Part shown: positions 1 through 12,049 of the stretch, piece by piece
How the letters are laid out: each line of letters begins with the position of its first letter
Position numbering within the stretch: position 1 is the first letter of the stretch
NCBI GenBank assembly: GCA_964036195.1
Contig: OZ038454.1
Location: 2,790,001-2,854,000 of the forward strand
DNA from: Sphaerolaimus hirsutus
Lineage: Eukaryota; Nematoda; Chromadorea; Monhysterida; Sphaerolaimidae
DNA: 64,000 nt
Reading direction: 5' to 3'
Notes under the pieces: generated by a model
Database searches by the model: none
Told to the model about the DNA's origin: nothing
What the model saw: the letters and a program-made list of their open reading frames with translations, nothing else
Translations under genes and position numbers: made by a program

Positions 1-3000
1 GCGTTGGGTTTCAGCGGTGGTTTTGGCAATCGCCCGATTTACCGCTTCTGCGCGATCCTTCTCGCTTTTGTCCAGACGCTGCCTGAGGGATTTTTGGGGT
101 TTTTAAAAATGGTTTTGAAGTTGTTGTTGTTGTTGTTGTAGTTTGAATGGGCGCACTACGCCCAAGATTCCGGTGGTCGCAAGCTCTGTCAAGTGTAGTG
201 TCAAACGACACGTAAACTGTCAATTACCATGACAAATGTCATATAGTGTCAAATGCCATGCAAAGTGTCAATTGTCATGTCAAATGACAATTGGGTATCC
301 AAATACAGACCCATATGTGAACATAGCATCTAGATACAAAAACATAAGATATGGATACAAGAAATTGCATACAAAATTGACAGTTTCCATGACGTTTGTC
401 ACGACAATTGACACTGCATGACATTTGTCATCACAATTGACACTATGCTTGAATCTTGTCATGACAATTGACACTTTGCATGAATTTTTTAGGACATTTG
501 ACACTTTACTTAAACCTTTACAGCACTTGGGACTGCCCCCTGGCCAGCATTTTCCACTGTACCGGGAACTCACTTCAACTGCTCAATGTCTTTATGCGCG
601 TGGGCCAAACTGCGTAGATTTTCCGCCGACGTCTCCAGCGCCAACTTTTTCTTGATTTCCAGCTCGTCGGACAGTTTTTTCCACTTGGCGATTTCACTTT
701 TCGCTTCCAAAATCTGTTTGTTCAACTCTTCAGATTGCCTGCAAAAAAGAAAAAATATGAACCATGGTGAGTTTTTATCATATAGGAAAATAAGTCGAGT
801 GTTGAGTAGAAGTAGAAATGAAACAATACTATTTTTTAATGAATTTACTGTCCTTAAAGATTTTTGCCACTTGCGACCGACACCTAAGTGACAGGTCTCG
901 GTTAGGGTTCAAACGATGAATAGTATCGAATATCGAATACCGGATATCGACCATTTTTTCATATCGAATATCGATATCGAAAATTTTGAAAAAATATCGA
1001 ATATCGATATCGAAAATTTTGAAAAAATATCGAATATCGATATCGAAAATTTTGTAAAAATTTCGAATATCGATATCGAATATCGACCATTTTTTCGATA
1101 TATCGAACCTGTATTGTGTCCCTAATCAAAGTTATTATTTTCATTTTGAGATATTTGTGATTGATCTGATTTACTATAGTATTTTATTCAGGGGTCTCCA
1201 GGATTTTGGCCCTCGCGGGGGCTGGATAGATAGCAAATCGCTCCTCCGGAGGGATAGATAGCTGGAAAAATTTTCTGGGGGGGGCTGGGGGGGCACAATT
1301 TATAGGCTTTTTCAAGGTTAAGAAGGCAGAAAGGGGAAAAAATCGCTAATAATCAGTTAAAAGTAGCCAAAAGTAGGTATAAAATGGCTAAAAATAGGTA
1401 TATAACCATGTATATAGGCGGAAAGCACGAATTTGAAGGTGAAAAACTATAAAAAGGTGCGAACATTAGTGACTTTGAGCGAAAATTGGGGCAAAATTTC
1501 TCAAAAACCACTCCAGATCGATAGATAGCTGAGCGATTTGGGGGGGGGGTCTTTTGGGGTAGTAGCCAAAAATTTTGCCTCGGGATAGATAGATAGCTGA
1601 GCGGCCTCCGGGATAGATAGATAGCTGGCCGATTTGGGGGGGGCAGCCCCCCCCCCCTAGGAGACACCTGATTTTATTTGATGAGTAAAACTACAATATT
1701 TATAATGTCATTTTTGTTGGAGTGCTAAATTTGAAGCCTGAAAATGCTGATATGTTGTTTTTTGCAACATGCATTAAGCAATTCAGTTATAAGTATGAAC
1801 TGTAATATCTACCAATTGTTGTTTGCCTGATACACTTTATTCATCGTGTTTTTCTACCATTTTCTACTTTTGACTGATGTAAACCTTTTTAAAATCACTT
1901 GTACCATTCATATTTCAGCAGAGATGATTAACCATGTGTGCAACCACATGAAAATACAATAAGCTGCTTGAAATTTGCCTTGCTATACCAAAAGAAAATT
2001 GCAATATCGAATATCGAAAATATCGAATATCGACCATTTTTTAGTATCGAATATCGAATATCGATATCGAGGTTCCATATCGTATCGATATCGAATATCG
2101 AGTTTCAGAAAAAAATATCGAATATCGATATCGAAAAGTCATATCGTTCGAACCCTAGTCTCGGTCGCGAAAATTTTTCCAATCACCCTGAAACTTTCAC
2201 TCTAGTCTTTTACTGAACATTTGACATTTTTCACGACATTTGACATTATTTTGAAACTTGACATGACATTTGACAGGTTCTGGTAGTGGCCCGGACCTAG
2301 ACTCGATCCCAAAATCCTCAAATGTCAAGTCAGCCTCGATCTAGGTCTCAAAAAGTAGTTCTAGTTAAATCACCAGTCACCCACCTGTGTGCAGCGTCCA
2401 ACTCAGCCTTGAGATGTTGGTCAGCCTCGCTTTTCTGCCGCTGCTGCGCCTCCCGCTCAGAAGAGTCCTTCTCCGCCGCTGCTTCCAGTCTGCGTTGGAA
2501 AAGTGCCAAAAGTGGAGTTTGGGTTGGGCACATTTGGGTGGGATGGGATTGAGTTTTGGATATTGAACATTTTTTTGATGAAAAGTGGTTTGGTTGAGCA
2601 AATTCCGCAAATTGAGAAATTGGAACGAAAATAAATAAAAGTGAGAAGTGAAAAGTTGAGAGAAGTGAAGGGCGCGCACACACTAGTTGACATCGCAAAT
2701 TTGTGTCAACTGAATGTCAACTAAAAAACACAAAAAAAATCAAAACCACCACACTTGATAAAAACACAATGAAAATGAAGCGTCATGATATCAAAAAAAC
2801 TATATGCTCCATCCAGAGGAAAGTTGAAATAACGTAATTAAACAAACTTTAGTTAAACTTAGTTGACACGAATTACGATGTAGACTAGTGTGTGTGGGCC
2901 CAAGATGGGAAGTAAAAATTCGAAAAATATATAAAGTGATAGGTAAAAAGTTGAAAGAATTTACTTATTTTTTAACTTTTACCTATAATCTTACTTCTAT

Positions 3001-5042
3001 TTTTAATCCCCTTTTAAATGTTTACTTCGCATTTCTAATTTCGTGTTTTTTTACTTCTCAACTTGTGGAATTGACCCCACGGTATTGCACACAATTCCTT
3101 CTAGAGGGTGCACGAAAAATGGGTGATTTCGAGAAAAAAAAAAGATAATCTCAGATTTATAGATTTCTGTAGCTTTTTTAAGGTTTATAAATGTTAGATC
3201 AAAACCAACCGCTTCACATTTTCCTCCTGCTTCTGAAAACTTTCTTCAGCCAGTGCCAATTTTTCTTTTAAATCTGAAATTTGACTTTTATCTTCATTGA
3301 TGGACGCCTCCATTTCAGCCAACTTTGCGGATGTTTCTTGCATTTTCTGCAAGTGAAAAGAATTTTTTTGTTAACCCCGGTCGTGAAATCCGCAAGTGGA
3401 GAAATAAAAAATATATGAAAAGTGAAGTTATGTATCAAAAATAAAGGTAAAGTTTTAAGTAAAATGGCAAGTAGAAAGTAAGCGATAAAGTAAATGGCAA
3501 GACTAGACAGACAAGGAACCTCTAAAAGATTTGTTTTTACTTTTTATTTGTCATTGAACTTCTCACTTCTCAATTTACTTTTCTTTACACTTTTTACTTC
3601 TCATTACAAATCTGTTTTTTACTTCTCCACTTAACACTTCGAAATTGACACCAGAAACAATTCACATAAACGTTAAAAAAACCATAATCTCAACAACACT
3701 TTTCCAACCTTTTCGAGGCCACTTTTTTCTTCCCTCAGCTCGTCGATTTGGTGGTTCATCTGTTTTTTGTGATCGTCATGAACACCTTTCATCGATTTTA
3801 TCAACTCCTCCTTGAGCATCAGGGCTTTTTCAGATTGTTCCTTTGCATTTTTCGCCTTCGAAAGTGAATCTTCTAATTCGGAGCATTTGCTTTCCAATTC
3901 GATCAGGCGAAGGCCTGGAAATGGATAGTTTTTTAAAAAACGACAAAGTTGGAGTAATTTTTTTAAAATAATATTGTGGTGTTTTTTAAAAACGACAATC
4001 ATGTGTTTTTGTGTGTGTTTTTAAAACAACAACCATATTGTATTTTTAAAAAACAACAATATGGGTGCTTTCAACAAAAAAAAACAATATTGGAGTGTGC
4101 TTTTGATTTAGTAAAATGTCAGGAGTGAAGATAGATTTCGATTAAAACCGGAATGTTTACATTTTTTTAGTAAAGATTTGGAACATCATTTCACAGCACT
4201 ACATTAGTGATTTATTGAGAAATTTGCAATATCTTTTGTCCAGGGAAATTATTTTCGATAGTGCTTTTCCGTGAAAGAAGTTGGTCATATAGTAAAGCCA
4301 TAAATAATAATAATGATGTATGCATAGCGAAAATCCAGTTCCGAAAATAAAATAAAAATACACTTCCATCACCCCGTATCAAATTTTTTTTTTACAAAAA
4401 CACGGAATTTCGAACAATGACCGAAAACCAGGGGTCTCCAGGATTTTGGTCCTCGCGGGGGCTGGATAAATAGCAAATCGCTCCTCCGGAGGGATAGATA
4501 GCTAAAAAAATTTCTGGGGGGCTGGGGGGCACAATATATAGTGTTTTTCAAGGTTAAAAAGGCAGAAAGGGGAAAAATTCGCTAATAATCAGTGAAAAAT
4601 AGCCAAAAGTAGGTATAAAATGGCTAAAAATAGGTATATAAGCACGTATATAGCCGGAAAGCACGATTTTGAATGTGAAAAACTATAAAGAGGTGCGAAA
4701 ATTAGTGATTTTGAGCGAAAATTGTGGCAAAATTTCTCAAAAATCACTCCAGATAGATAGATAGCTGAGCGATTTGGGGGGGGGGGGGGGTCTTTGGGGG
4801 TAGTAGCCAAAAATTTTGCCTCGGAATAGATAGATAGCTGAGCGGCCTCCGGACAGATAGCCAGCTGGCCGATTTGGGGCAGCCCCCCCCCCCCCTAAGA
4901 GACCCCTGCCGAAAACAAGACAAAATGTCAACTGACCCTCGTCGCCGGTACCCTGTGCAGTGGCATTTTCACTTTTCTGTGCATTTACTTCGCTATTAGC
5001 ACTATTAGAGGTCTCCGGCCCAATTATTGGTGCTTGTTCCAT
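1..5042 (-). CDS. Coiled-coil protein gene, 5' part (six exons, runs off left edge)
   Basis: Six in-phase exons read on the minus strand: 5042-4937, 3914-3709, 3346-3210, 2489-2385, 738-574 and 82-1. They total 801 nt, or 267 codons, with no stop. Introns start GT and end AG at every junction (donors such as GTCAGT, GTTGGA, GTTGGT, GTGGGT, GTGAGT). The ATG at 5042 opens MEQAPIIGPETSNSANSEVN, a polar, probably disordered leader. From about residue 37 the protein is a nearly uninterrupted heptad-like stretch rich in E, K, Q, L and A (for example LIELESKCSELEDSL, then KLAEMEASINEDKSQISDLK), the signature of a long coiled coil. I see no membrane segment or catalytic domain in the visible part. 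I do not recognise the family; a golgin-like, tether or cytoskeletal protein is possible but unproven. Introns hold transposons, including a hAT element at 4429-4908 and nested ones at 903-2157. A 5' non-coding exon is possible, since TTCTCAG stands just upstream of the ATG. Confidence 0.8.
194..550. mobile_element. MITE-G-like fragment with TGTCAA/TTGACA words
   Basis: Repeated TGTCATGACAATTGACACT words, ending GGACTTGGGACTGCCCCCTGG, the right end of the MITE-G family. The left end is not clear. Intron of the coiled-coil gene. Confidence 0.6.
903..2157. mobile_element. hAT-like element, TAGGGTT ends, TATCGA core
   Basis: Ends are TAGGGTTCAAACGAT and ATCGTTCGAACCCTA, flanked by a perfect 8-bp duplication GTCTCGGT (895-902 and 2158-2165). 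Interior next to both ends is iterated TCGAATATCGATA. The element carries a second hAT element at 1189-1670. It lies in the intron between exons 4 and 5 of the coiled-coil gene. No transposase, so non-autonomous. Confidence 0.92.
1189..1670 (+). mobile_element. hAT-like element, CAGGGGTCTC ends, poly-G core (nested)
   Basis: Starts CAGGGGTCTCCAGGATTTTG and ends GGAGACACCTG, with a perfect 8-bp duplication ATTTTATT (1181-1188, 1671-1678). The core has GGGATAGATAGCTG repeats and G and C homopolymers of 7-11 bases. It was inserted into the older TATCGA element at 903-2157. Confidence 0.93.
2670..2903. mobile_element. MITE-B (about 230 bp, CACACTAGTTGACATCGCAA ends)
   Basis: Left end CACACACTAGTTGACATCGC, right end ACTAGTGTGTGTGGGCCC. 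The family is recognised by internal AACAATGAAAATGAAG and TCATGAT words. It lies within a MITE-H-like copy and in an intron of the coiled-coil gene. Confidence 0.8.
2905..3100. mobile_element. MITE-H-like remnant
   Basis: GGAAGTAAAAATTCGAAAAA on the left mirrored by TTTTTTACTTCTCAACTTGT and GGAATTGACCCCA on the right. Confidence 0.5.
3365..3655. mobile_element. MITE-H-like copy, diverged
   Basis: TCCGCAAGTGGAGAAATAAA on the left, CTTCTCCACTTAACACTTCG then TTGACACCAG on the right. In the intron before exon 3 of the coiled-coil gene. Confidence 0.6.
4429..4908 (+). mobile_element. hAT-like element, CAGGGGTCTC ends, second copy
   Basis: Highly similar along its length to 1189-1670, with perfect 8-bp duplication CCGAAAAC (4421-4428, 4909-4916). 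It sits about 28 bp downstream of the first coding exon's donor in the coiled-coil gene. Confidence 0.93.
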
Positions 5043-5340
5043 CGTGAAATCTGAGAATTTTTTGGGAAGTAAATTTAGGATCTGTGGTGCTTTTTGGGAG
5101 GGGGATAAAATGTAATAAAATTAATAAAAATCTCAGTAGTGTTTATTGATTTCAAATGAATGATAGGTATTTTTTGAGATGCTGTGTACACAAGAAATAA
5201 AACAGTTATGTTGATATATTTGTGAATATTTTATTCCCGAATGCTGAATTTGATTACTGAATTTGAAAACGATAGCGTAATTTTCTGCTTTCAGTCAATC
5301 GACTTTCGATGTGAAAAACATGCAAATATTTTACTGTTGC

Positions 5341-5591
5341 AATGGCCCTACACACACTAGTTTTCACCGTGACTGATGTGAAAACTGAAATGGCCACATG
5401 GCGACATTCAGCCTACTCTTATTGTGTGCTATATGTGTTTTAGTTTTGAAATTTTCAAATTTTAACTTTTATTAATTAAAATTCTAATTTAAATAAAATC
5501 AAATCATTCACCCGTGTTCATTAATTTGCATTTGAAAAAAATTCAGTTTTCCCACGAAGTCACGGTGAAAACTAGTGTGTGTGGGCACAAT
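5341..5591. mobile_element. MITE-C (CTAGTTTTCACCGTGA palindrome)
   Basis: Left ACACACTAGTTTTCACCGTG, right CACGGTGAAAACTAGTGTGT, with an AT-rich middle. This uninterrupted copy proves the insertion in the second copy at 13261. Confidence 0.82.
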
Positions 5592-5741
5592 AGCGCTGGC
5601 ACAAAAGTGATTGTACAAAAAAATGGCTTAACATTTGACAAGCTTCAAAAATCTTTCATTTAAGTGCGAAATTCAGCTAGCCCCCCATGATTTTTTCTGA
5701 TATTTACCTACATTTTATCCACCAAATTACACCCTGCCCGA

Positions 5742-6352
5742 TTCAATGGCCCTACACACATTAAATTTAGTTGACAACCGAAACTTTCAAAACTGATAAA
5801 TCTGTTTTAAACATTTTTGAGTACCATAAAGAGGAGTCTGTCAACTACTGGTGAAGGAGATGAATAGTGATGGAAAAAGCGCCAGGTGCCAAAGCGCCAT
5901 GGCGCTTTTGTGACCCCCGACGCCACAGGAACAGGCCAAGCGCCTTCTTGCTTTGGCGCCAGCGCCATGGCGCTTTTGTGACCCCCGACGCCACAGGAAC
6001 AGGCCAAGCGCCTTCTTGCTTTGGCGCCAGCGCCATGGCGCTTTTGTGACCCCCGACGCCACAGGAACAGGCCAAGCGCCTTCTTGCTTTGGCGCCAGCG
6101 CCATGGCGCTTTTGTGACCCCCGACGCCACAGGAACAGGCCAAGCGCCTTCTTGCTTTGGCGCCAGCGCCATGGCGCTTTTGTGACCCCCGACGCCACAG
6201 GAACAGGCCAAGCGCCTTCTTGCTTTGGCGCCAGCGCCATGGCGCTTTTCCATCAGTAGAGATGTAACAGATTCATTTTTGATAAACTAAAATGTCTTCA
6301 AAAGATATTTATCAGTTTTTGAAATTCCGGTTGTGAACTAAATAGAGAGGCA
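5742..6352. mobile_element. MITE-I-like palindrome hosting the GCGCCATGGCGC element
   Basis: CCTACACACATTAAATTTAG and AAAACTGATAAATCTG on the left, TTTATCAGTTTTTGAAATTC on the right; 5865-6258 is inserted between. Confidence 0.7.
5865..6258. mobile_element. hAT-like element, TAGTGATGG ends, 68-bp tandem GCGCCATGGCGC core
   Basis: Ends TAGTGATGGAAAAAGCGCC and its complement. The flanks GAGATGAA and GAGATGTA differ at one base. The interior is five direct copies of a 68-bp unit (5893-6232), each with the palindrome GGCGCCAGCGCCATGGCGC. The long open frame across it is a repeat artefact. It is inserted in an older palindromic MITE. Confidence 0.88.
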
Positions 6353-6599
6353 CAAAATTCTGAAACTTGGCATATGTGTAGAATTTAGTAAATATGTATT
6401 TTCCACTGGGTTTTCAAACAAATGAGTAACTTTTTCCTTGAAATATGAAACTTTAAATGAAATTTGTTTCTGTCATCAAATTTTATTGTAAACACCGCTA
6501 ATAACTTTAATTATTTTTAGCGGTAATTCTAAGTAAATCCCAGGTTGTAAATGTGTCCTTTAACTAATAGCATATTGAGATGTCATGGAAAGGTTTTTT

Positions 6600-6960
6600 T
6601 CTTCCATTTTTCCAAGAAAAACAAATCCCACGGCTCAACTATAAATCGGAAAATGTAGGTGTGAAATAATAGGAAAATGGAGGTGGGGGTTCAATAAGCT
6701 TTTTCAAAGTTTGCAACGTAGAAAAGTGTGAAAAATTTTATAATCTCAAATCCCAAAAATACAGGCATATAGTCAAAAAGTAGTCATATAGTCAAAAATA
6801 GCTGAAAAAATATATTATAGGCAATAAAATTAGCGATTTTCACAAATTGTGGCAAAATTTCACAAAAAAATCTGCGGGTCTGGGGGTCAGAGGGTATCGT
6901 AGCCAAAAATTTGCATCTGGGGTATTTGAGGGGTAACCAACCCCCTACAAAACCCACGTT
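6600..6960 (+). mobile_element. Remnant resembling the CAGGGGTCTC hAT interior
   Basis: Shares the word order of that family's middle: GCTTTTTCAAAGTTTGC, a TAGTCAAAAAT series, then TGTGGCAAAATTTCACAAAA. Clean ends are gone. Confidence 0.45.
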
Positions 6961-6969
6961 GTGGTCTCG

Positions 6970-8137
6970 AAGTCGGAATTTGATACATGGAATTTGATAA
7001 TTTGTATGGAACCGAGAAATTCCGACGGTTGAGGACACTTAGCAAAGTACCGGAATTTTGAAAAGCAAGAACATTTCACCATTAAACTTCATTTTTAAAC
7101 AAGAACTATTCGATTTATAGCCGATTAGATTAGCGCAAAATGACCTAGCCAAAGATTGATCAAAATCGCAGCAAACAAAAATGGGTAGTCCGAAAAAGGG
7201 ACTATTTCAATGATAAGCATCAAAACCGGACCTAGCTACCGTTGAAATTCAAATTTCACGCAAAAAAATGTTTTTGGCGTCTCAAAGCTACACAAACATT
7301 TGGTACTATAAAAGCCAAGCTGAAAACAATCGATATTATCTAGCTGGAACCGCAAATCCAGTGCAAAGTGCAAAGCCAATGCGCAAAACTGGATGGGGCA
7401 ATAAAATGTAAAATGTAACAGATCCAGTCGATTGAAATCGATAAACGCGGTCACGTATGAAGTGAATCACCTTGACATTTACCATGTAAATTCACCTAAT
7501 TTTGTTGCATAAGGTAACCATAAAACCTCCTGAGACATGATACAATTATGTGGTATTTATATTTACATATTTACGTGTTTACTATACTGGTGTATTCGCC
7601 AGTCAATATTGCATTGTATAATGCTCCCTGTTGGTGCAGTAGATAACAACGCTTAGATAACCACTATTTTGTAGCTCTTTGTAAAGTACCTACAATTAGG
7701 GATGGAAAATTTGTAAAAAAATTTTGGAATACCATATTTACCAGTATTTAACTACTAAATACACTGGAAAAAGTGAATGTGAATATCTACCATGACTTCA
7801 AAAATTTCATGATTTTCTGATTAGTGCAACAACTGATTACCATTTGATTAACATTTACCATTTCCCTTTTTTCATTTGTATAATTATAGGAAGTTAAGTG
7901 GGTGAAAGTGCAGATAGAATTATGTTGCCCTGAGAGGGCTTGATTCAAATGAACTATTGTTGTGAGTGTGACATAAATGTTCAGATGTCTAGAAAGGTTG
8001 TCTATTCTGTCTGCAAAGTTGTATTTTTCACAAACAAAAATGTCTATTAGTATTTGTGAAAGTATAGAATACTGCAAAATAAAACAGTAGGTCTGGAGTA
8101 GAATCCATTATACTAGAATTATACAGAAAAAATACAT
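6970..8137. other. Intergenic, no feature recognised
   Basis: AT-rich single-copy-looking sequence. I see no exon with credible splice sites and no clear inverted-repeat ends. Confidence 0.5.
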
Positions 8138-8145
8138 GTGGCATG

Positions 8146-8760
8146 TAGGGTTCAAACGGGATTGACTTTTCGGGATCGGGATCGGGATTCACTTTTTGAG
8201 ATTTCGGGATCGGGATCGGGATCGGGATTGGGGTTTCGGGATCGGGATCGGGATCGGGATTGGTTTTTTGAGATTTCGGGATCGGGATCGGGATCGGGAT
8301 TGGCCGGGATTGGGGTCACGGGATCGGGATCGGGATTGGGATAGGCATTTTTCCGGGATCGGGATTGGGTTCTAGGGATAGAGATTTTGGCCATTTTTCT
8401 GGCATTCACAGTTGTTCATAAAGGTCTCAAAACACTGTTGGATGCCAGAAAAGTGGCATAAAATTGACGCTGGGGGTTTGCATCCACTTTTTTGCATGCA
8501 AAAACGTCATTATTTCACTTTTTATAATTTCCACTAATTTTTCCGGGATCGGGATCCCGGACTTGGGAGTTTCTCGGGATCGGGATCGGGATTTGAAAAC
8601 TTTCGGGATCGGGATCGGGATCGGGATTGGTATTTTTGAGATTTCGGGATCGGGATCGGGATCGGGATTGGGGTTTCGGGATCGGGATCGGGATCGGGAC
8701 TGGTAAATCCCGGAATTTCACGGGATCCGGGATCGGGATCGGGATCCCGTTTGAACCCTA
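8146..8760. mobile_element. hAT-like element, TAGGGTT ends, GGGATC core
   Basis: Ends TAGGGTTCAAACGGGAT and ATCCCGTTTGAACCCTA with a perfect 8-bp duplication GTGGCATG (8138-8145, 8761-8768). The interior is mostly CGGGATCGGGAT iterations in two blocks separated by about 170 bp of ordinary sequence. The apparent Ser-Arg and Asp-Pro repeat proteins here are artefacts of the hexamer. Confidence 0.93.
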
Positions 8761-9423
8761 GTGGCATGTACTTTTTGTGGAACAAGCAATTTTTCCACCA
8801 TTTTTAAAAAACCATGTGGCGATTTTTTTCTAAATAATTAGAAAAACTACAGCTTCCCTACAAAAGTATAAATAAAGAACCTCTCAATGAAAAATTCAAT
8901 AACAAATCCACATGCATTATCTAATGGTAGTTATCTGGTGAGCAAAAACTGCAGTCAGCCTGCACTTGGTTGAATGCCAATTCCAGTGAAAACAAGCGCG
9001 CTGAAACGTTCTCGCGCAGATTCTACTACAAAAACCAAGGCCAATTCATACTCCAAAATCTGAAAATGAAAATGGCCACTCCAAAATTCTTTTAAAAAAT
9101 TGATATAATCGGTGAAGTCCATGGAGCAAACTATAAAAACCCACAACACGCAATAGGCTTATGTACGCGCATACACAAATAGTGCAAAGTACATACCTAC
9201 ATACATACACACGTTCGCGCAGCGGCTGCCAAAACAGAATGGGGGCCGTATACATACGAAAATCGACCCAGATGCATGCGTGCGTAAAGAGACGCCCCCG
9301 CCTTGATGCGCAGGGAAGGTTGCGAAATCACTTTTTAGGGGGATGTTTATTGAATGGGTAGGCAAGGCGCTAGGGCAAATGGATGTGCACGTGCAAATGA
9401 CAGCTCTGGGAAATCTCCATAAC

Positions 9424-9588
9424 GGCCCCACACACGCTAGTTGACATCGACACCAAATGTCAACTGGTTCCGTTCCCAATTCAAAGCATGCGTTTGAATG
9501 TCGATCGTCGGCTCGTCAGCAAGCTTTGAATCGGGATCGGCACCAGTTGACATTTGGTGTCGATGTCAACTAGCGTGTGGGGGCCCAT
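9424..9588. mobile_element. MITE-A (CTAGTTGACATCGACACCAA palindrome)
   Basis: About 165 bp, mostly two inverted arms (CTAGTTGACATCGACACCAA and complement) around a short GC-richer middle, with GGCCC/GGGCC outermost. Confidence 0.82.
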
Positions 9589-9727
9589 TTGGCTGAATAT
9601 TTACAATCATACAAATTGAAATGCCTCATCAATTTACGTTCCCGGCACCGCGTAAATGTCTTAAAGTGAATTTCAATACGCCAGTTTATGGAGAGCTTTG
9701 CATTGTGCAGCATTTGCCCCTCGGTAT

Positions 9728-9955
9728 TAGAGTTCAAATGGGATTGAATTTTCGGGATCGGGATTTGAAATTTTTTGGGTTTGGGATAGGGTCAAACGGG
9801 ATTGATTTTTCGGGATCGGGATCGGCTTTTTGAGATTACGGGATCGGGATTGACCTTTCGGGATTGGGATTGGTTTTTGAGATTTCGGGATCGGGATCGG
9901 GATTGACCTTTCGGGATCGGGATTGGCATTTTTATCGGGATCGGGTTTTGGGGGC
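9728..9955 (+). mobile_element. Partial GGGATC-core element
   Basis: A left end like the family (TTAGAGTTCAAATGGGATTG) followed by CGGGATCGGGATT iterations; no right end is found. Truncated or decayed. Confidence 0.65.
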
Positions 9956-10059
9956 TTAACTACGATATCTTGCAAAATAGCCCAAAACAATTGATGCCAG
10001 ACAATAGAAGTAAAACACCCTAAAACAACTGAGTGGGTTCAAGGCACTGGCACTATTTG

Positions 10060-10739
10060 AAGGGTGTGCTTCTAAAAGTACCGATCTACAAATTTTTCAA
10101 ATTTGAGTTAGGACCATTTTTGGGGTCCCCATAAAAATGCGCTTCAAAAATATATATAATATGTGGGGGGTGCGAAATTCAATTTTGAGATATGGGGGGT
10201 CGAAAAAAGCAAAAAAATCGCAAAATACAGTTTTTGAAATTTTAAAAGTACCGATCTACAAGCGTTTTCAGCTTTTGTGTCTTTAAAAGTACCGATCTAC
10301 ACACTTTTTTCAAAATTGTTCTTTTAAATGTACTGATCTGCACATTATCTTTTGTGCTTCTAAAAGTACCAATGTCAGATCGGTGTCCGGTTGCGCAAAA
10401 ACTCATTTTGTGCTTTTTTATTATGAGTAAAAGTACCGATCTACAGCTTTCTGATTTTGTGCTTTAAAAAATACCGATCTACACGCTATTACCAATTTGT
10501 TCCTTTAAAATGTACTGTACTACAAAAATACAATTCCCTAAATTTTATATAGCTAGTGTTATGTGTATAATCAATGATTATACCCATGCATGTGGATACC
10601 CAACAATATGGCCGAAATACCCTTACCCAAAATTCCCATACCCAATACCCATGTATGGGTATTGCATGCTCCAAACTTTCAATCGCGATTATCTCAAAAT
10701 CGATTTTTTGTAGATCGGTACTTTTAGAAGCACACCCTT
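10060..10739. mobile_element. Element with AAGGGTGTGC ends and AAAGTACCGATCTACA iterations
   Basis: Left end AAGGGTGTGCTTCTAAAAGT and right end its complement. Between them AAAAGTACCGATCTACA or close variants occur about seven times at irregular spacing. No clear target duplication and no coding sense. Confidence 0.8.
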
Positions 10740-10959
10740 CATTTGCAGGCAGATCACAATGGAGGGGCTGGCATTGGCATTGACACCAGTGTCTAGTAGA
10801 CACTGTCTACTATAAATGTACATTATATATAGGTATATCAATTCACAATAATGGGCACCCCATTGAGTAAATTTATAGTGGTGTCTATGCCCATGTAAAA
10901 AGCAGAGGGATAACTATTGTAAGGTTGCCATATCTGACATCTTTTATGTTTGCTCAGGG

Positions 10960-11200
10960 GCTATAAAATTTTCCGGGATCGGGGCATTTTTCGGGATTGG
11001 GATTTTCAAAATCTCAGGATCGGGACGGGCTTTTTAAAATTTCGGGATTGAGGTTTTGGGATCGGGATCACAAAATACCGGAATTTCTCAGGATTCAGGA
11101 TCCCGTTTGGACCCCAGTTTGGGACCGGGATTACGATTTTCAGATTTCGGGGTCGCAAACGGGATTGGGGCTTCGGGATCTGAATTACTGATCCCGTAAA
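10960..11200. mobile_element. Decayed GGGATC-core element(s)
   Basis: Scattered CGGGATCGGG and GATCCCGTTTGGACCCCAG words show at least one old copy, perhaps two fused; the ends are not intact. Confidence 0.55.
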
Positions 11201-11212
11201 TAATTGGGAAAT

Positions 11213-11448
11213 GAGCCCCCACACACTGGATGTCAACTGAATTCGTGTCAACTAAAATTAAGTGATACTGTGATTTCAACTTATCTATCTGATAGAGCAT
11301 GGTTAATTTTACATCATGACACTTCATTTTCATTGTTCCTGTTAAGTGTGATGCCTTTCACAAACTTCACAACACAAACACAAATGTTTTATCCAATTGA
11401 CACAGAGTTGACGCGAATTTGCGATGTCAACAAGTGTGTGTGCCCAAT
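11213..11448. mobile_element. MITE-B copy
   Basis: CACACACTGGATGTCAACTG to CAAGTGTGTGTGCCC, with the family core (TATCTGATAGAGCAT, TCATGACACTTCATTTTCAT). Intergenic. Confidence 0.82.
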
Positions 11449-11449
11449 G

Positions 11450-11598
11450 GTGCCAGTCCGACCCTGTAAAAATGTCATGCAGTCTTTAAAGCCATGTAAA
11501 ATGTCCTGCAGAATGACATTTAGCAGGACATTTTAAGTGATTTTTGACACTGCGTGACATTTTACAGGGCATTTCACGGAATCTGGGACTGCCCCCAG
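11450..11598. mobile_element. MITE-G (GTGCCAGTCC-GACCCTGTAAA ends)
   Basis: Left TGGTGCCAGTCCGACCCTGT, right ATCTGGGACTGCCCCCAG, with a mirror-like middle of AATGTC words. Directly follows a MITE-B copy. Confidence 0.78.
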
Positions 11599-12049
11599 AA
11601 AACAAAAATTGGTCAGAAAAACGAACCAGCAAAAAGGTCATCCCATTCCGCCAAATTTACAGAGCCGGTGCGGATTTCCGTACCTGAGATGTCACATTCA
11701 AATTAGATTGACCGTGAAGCTAGAAATTAGTTTTTGCATATGCAAAATGGGTGTGCAAAATTATAAGCGGAACCTATGTTAAATGCTACCATCACCAAAT
11801 TTAGTCGATGTTTTGACAAAGTTTGATTTTTTGACATTTAGCATGACATTTCACAAATCTGTAAAATATTTCACACAAATTTACAGGGCGCGGGACTGCC
11901 GCCTGCGCAATTTTTCATTAGAAGTTCAATTAGAACCGATGGTTTGTTTTTACGTTTCAAATTTCATCCAATAAAGACGTGAACAAAAAATAGAATGCGG
12001 GAACAATTTCCAGTGTGCGTGATGTGCAGCCACAATTTTTACTCTTCAA

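Noticed and set aside
5807-6253. 148-codon minus-strand open frame
   Set aside because: It is the 68-bp tandem unit of a hAT-like element read in frame; the period (68) rotates frames, so several frames stay open by chance.
8138-8785. Ser-Arg and Asp-Pro repeat proteins on both strands
   Set aside because: Produced by translating GGGATC hexamers; boundaries coincide with the transposon, not with splice sites.
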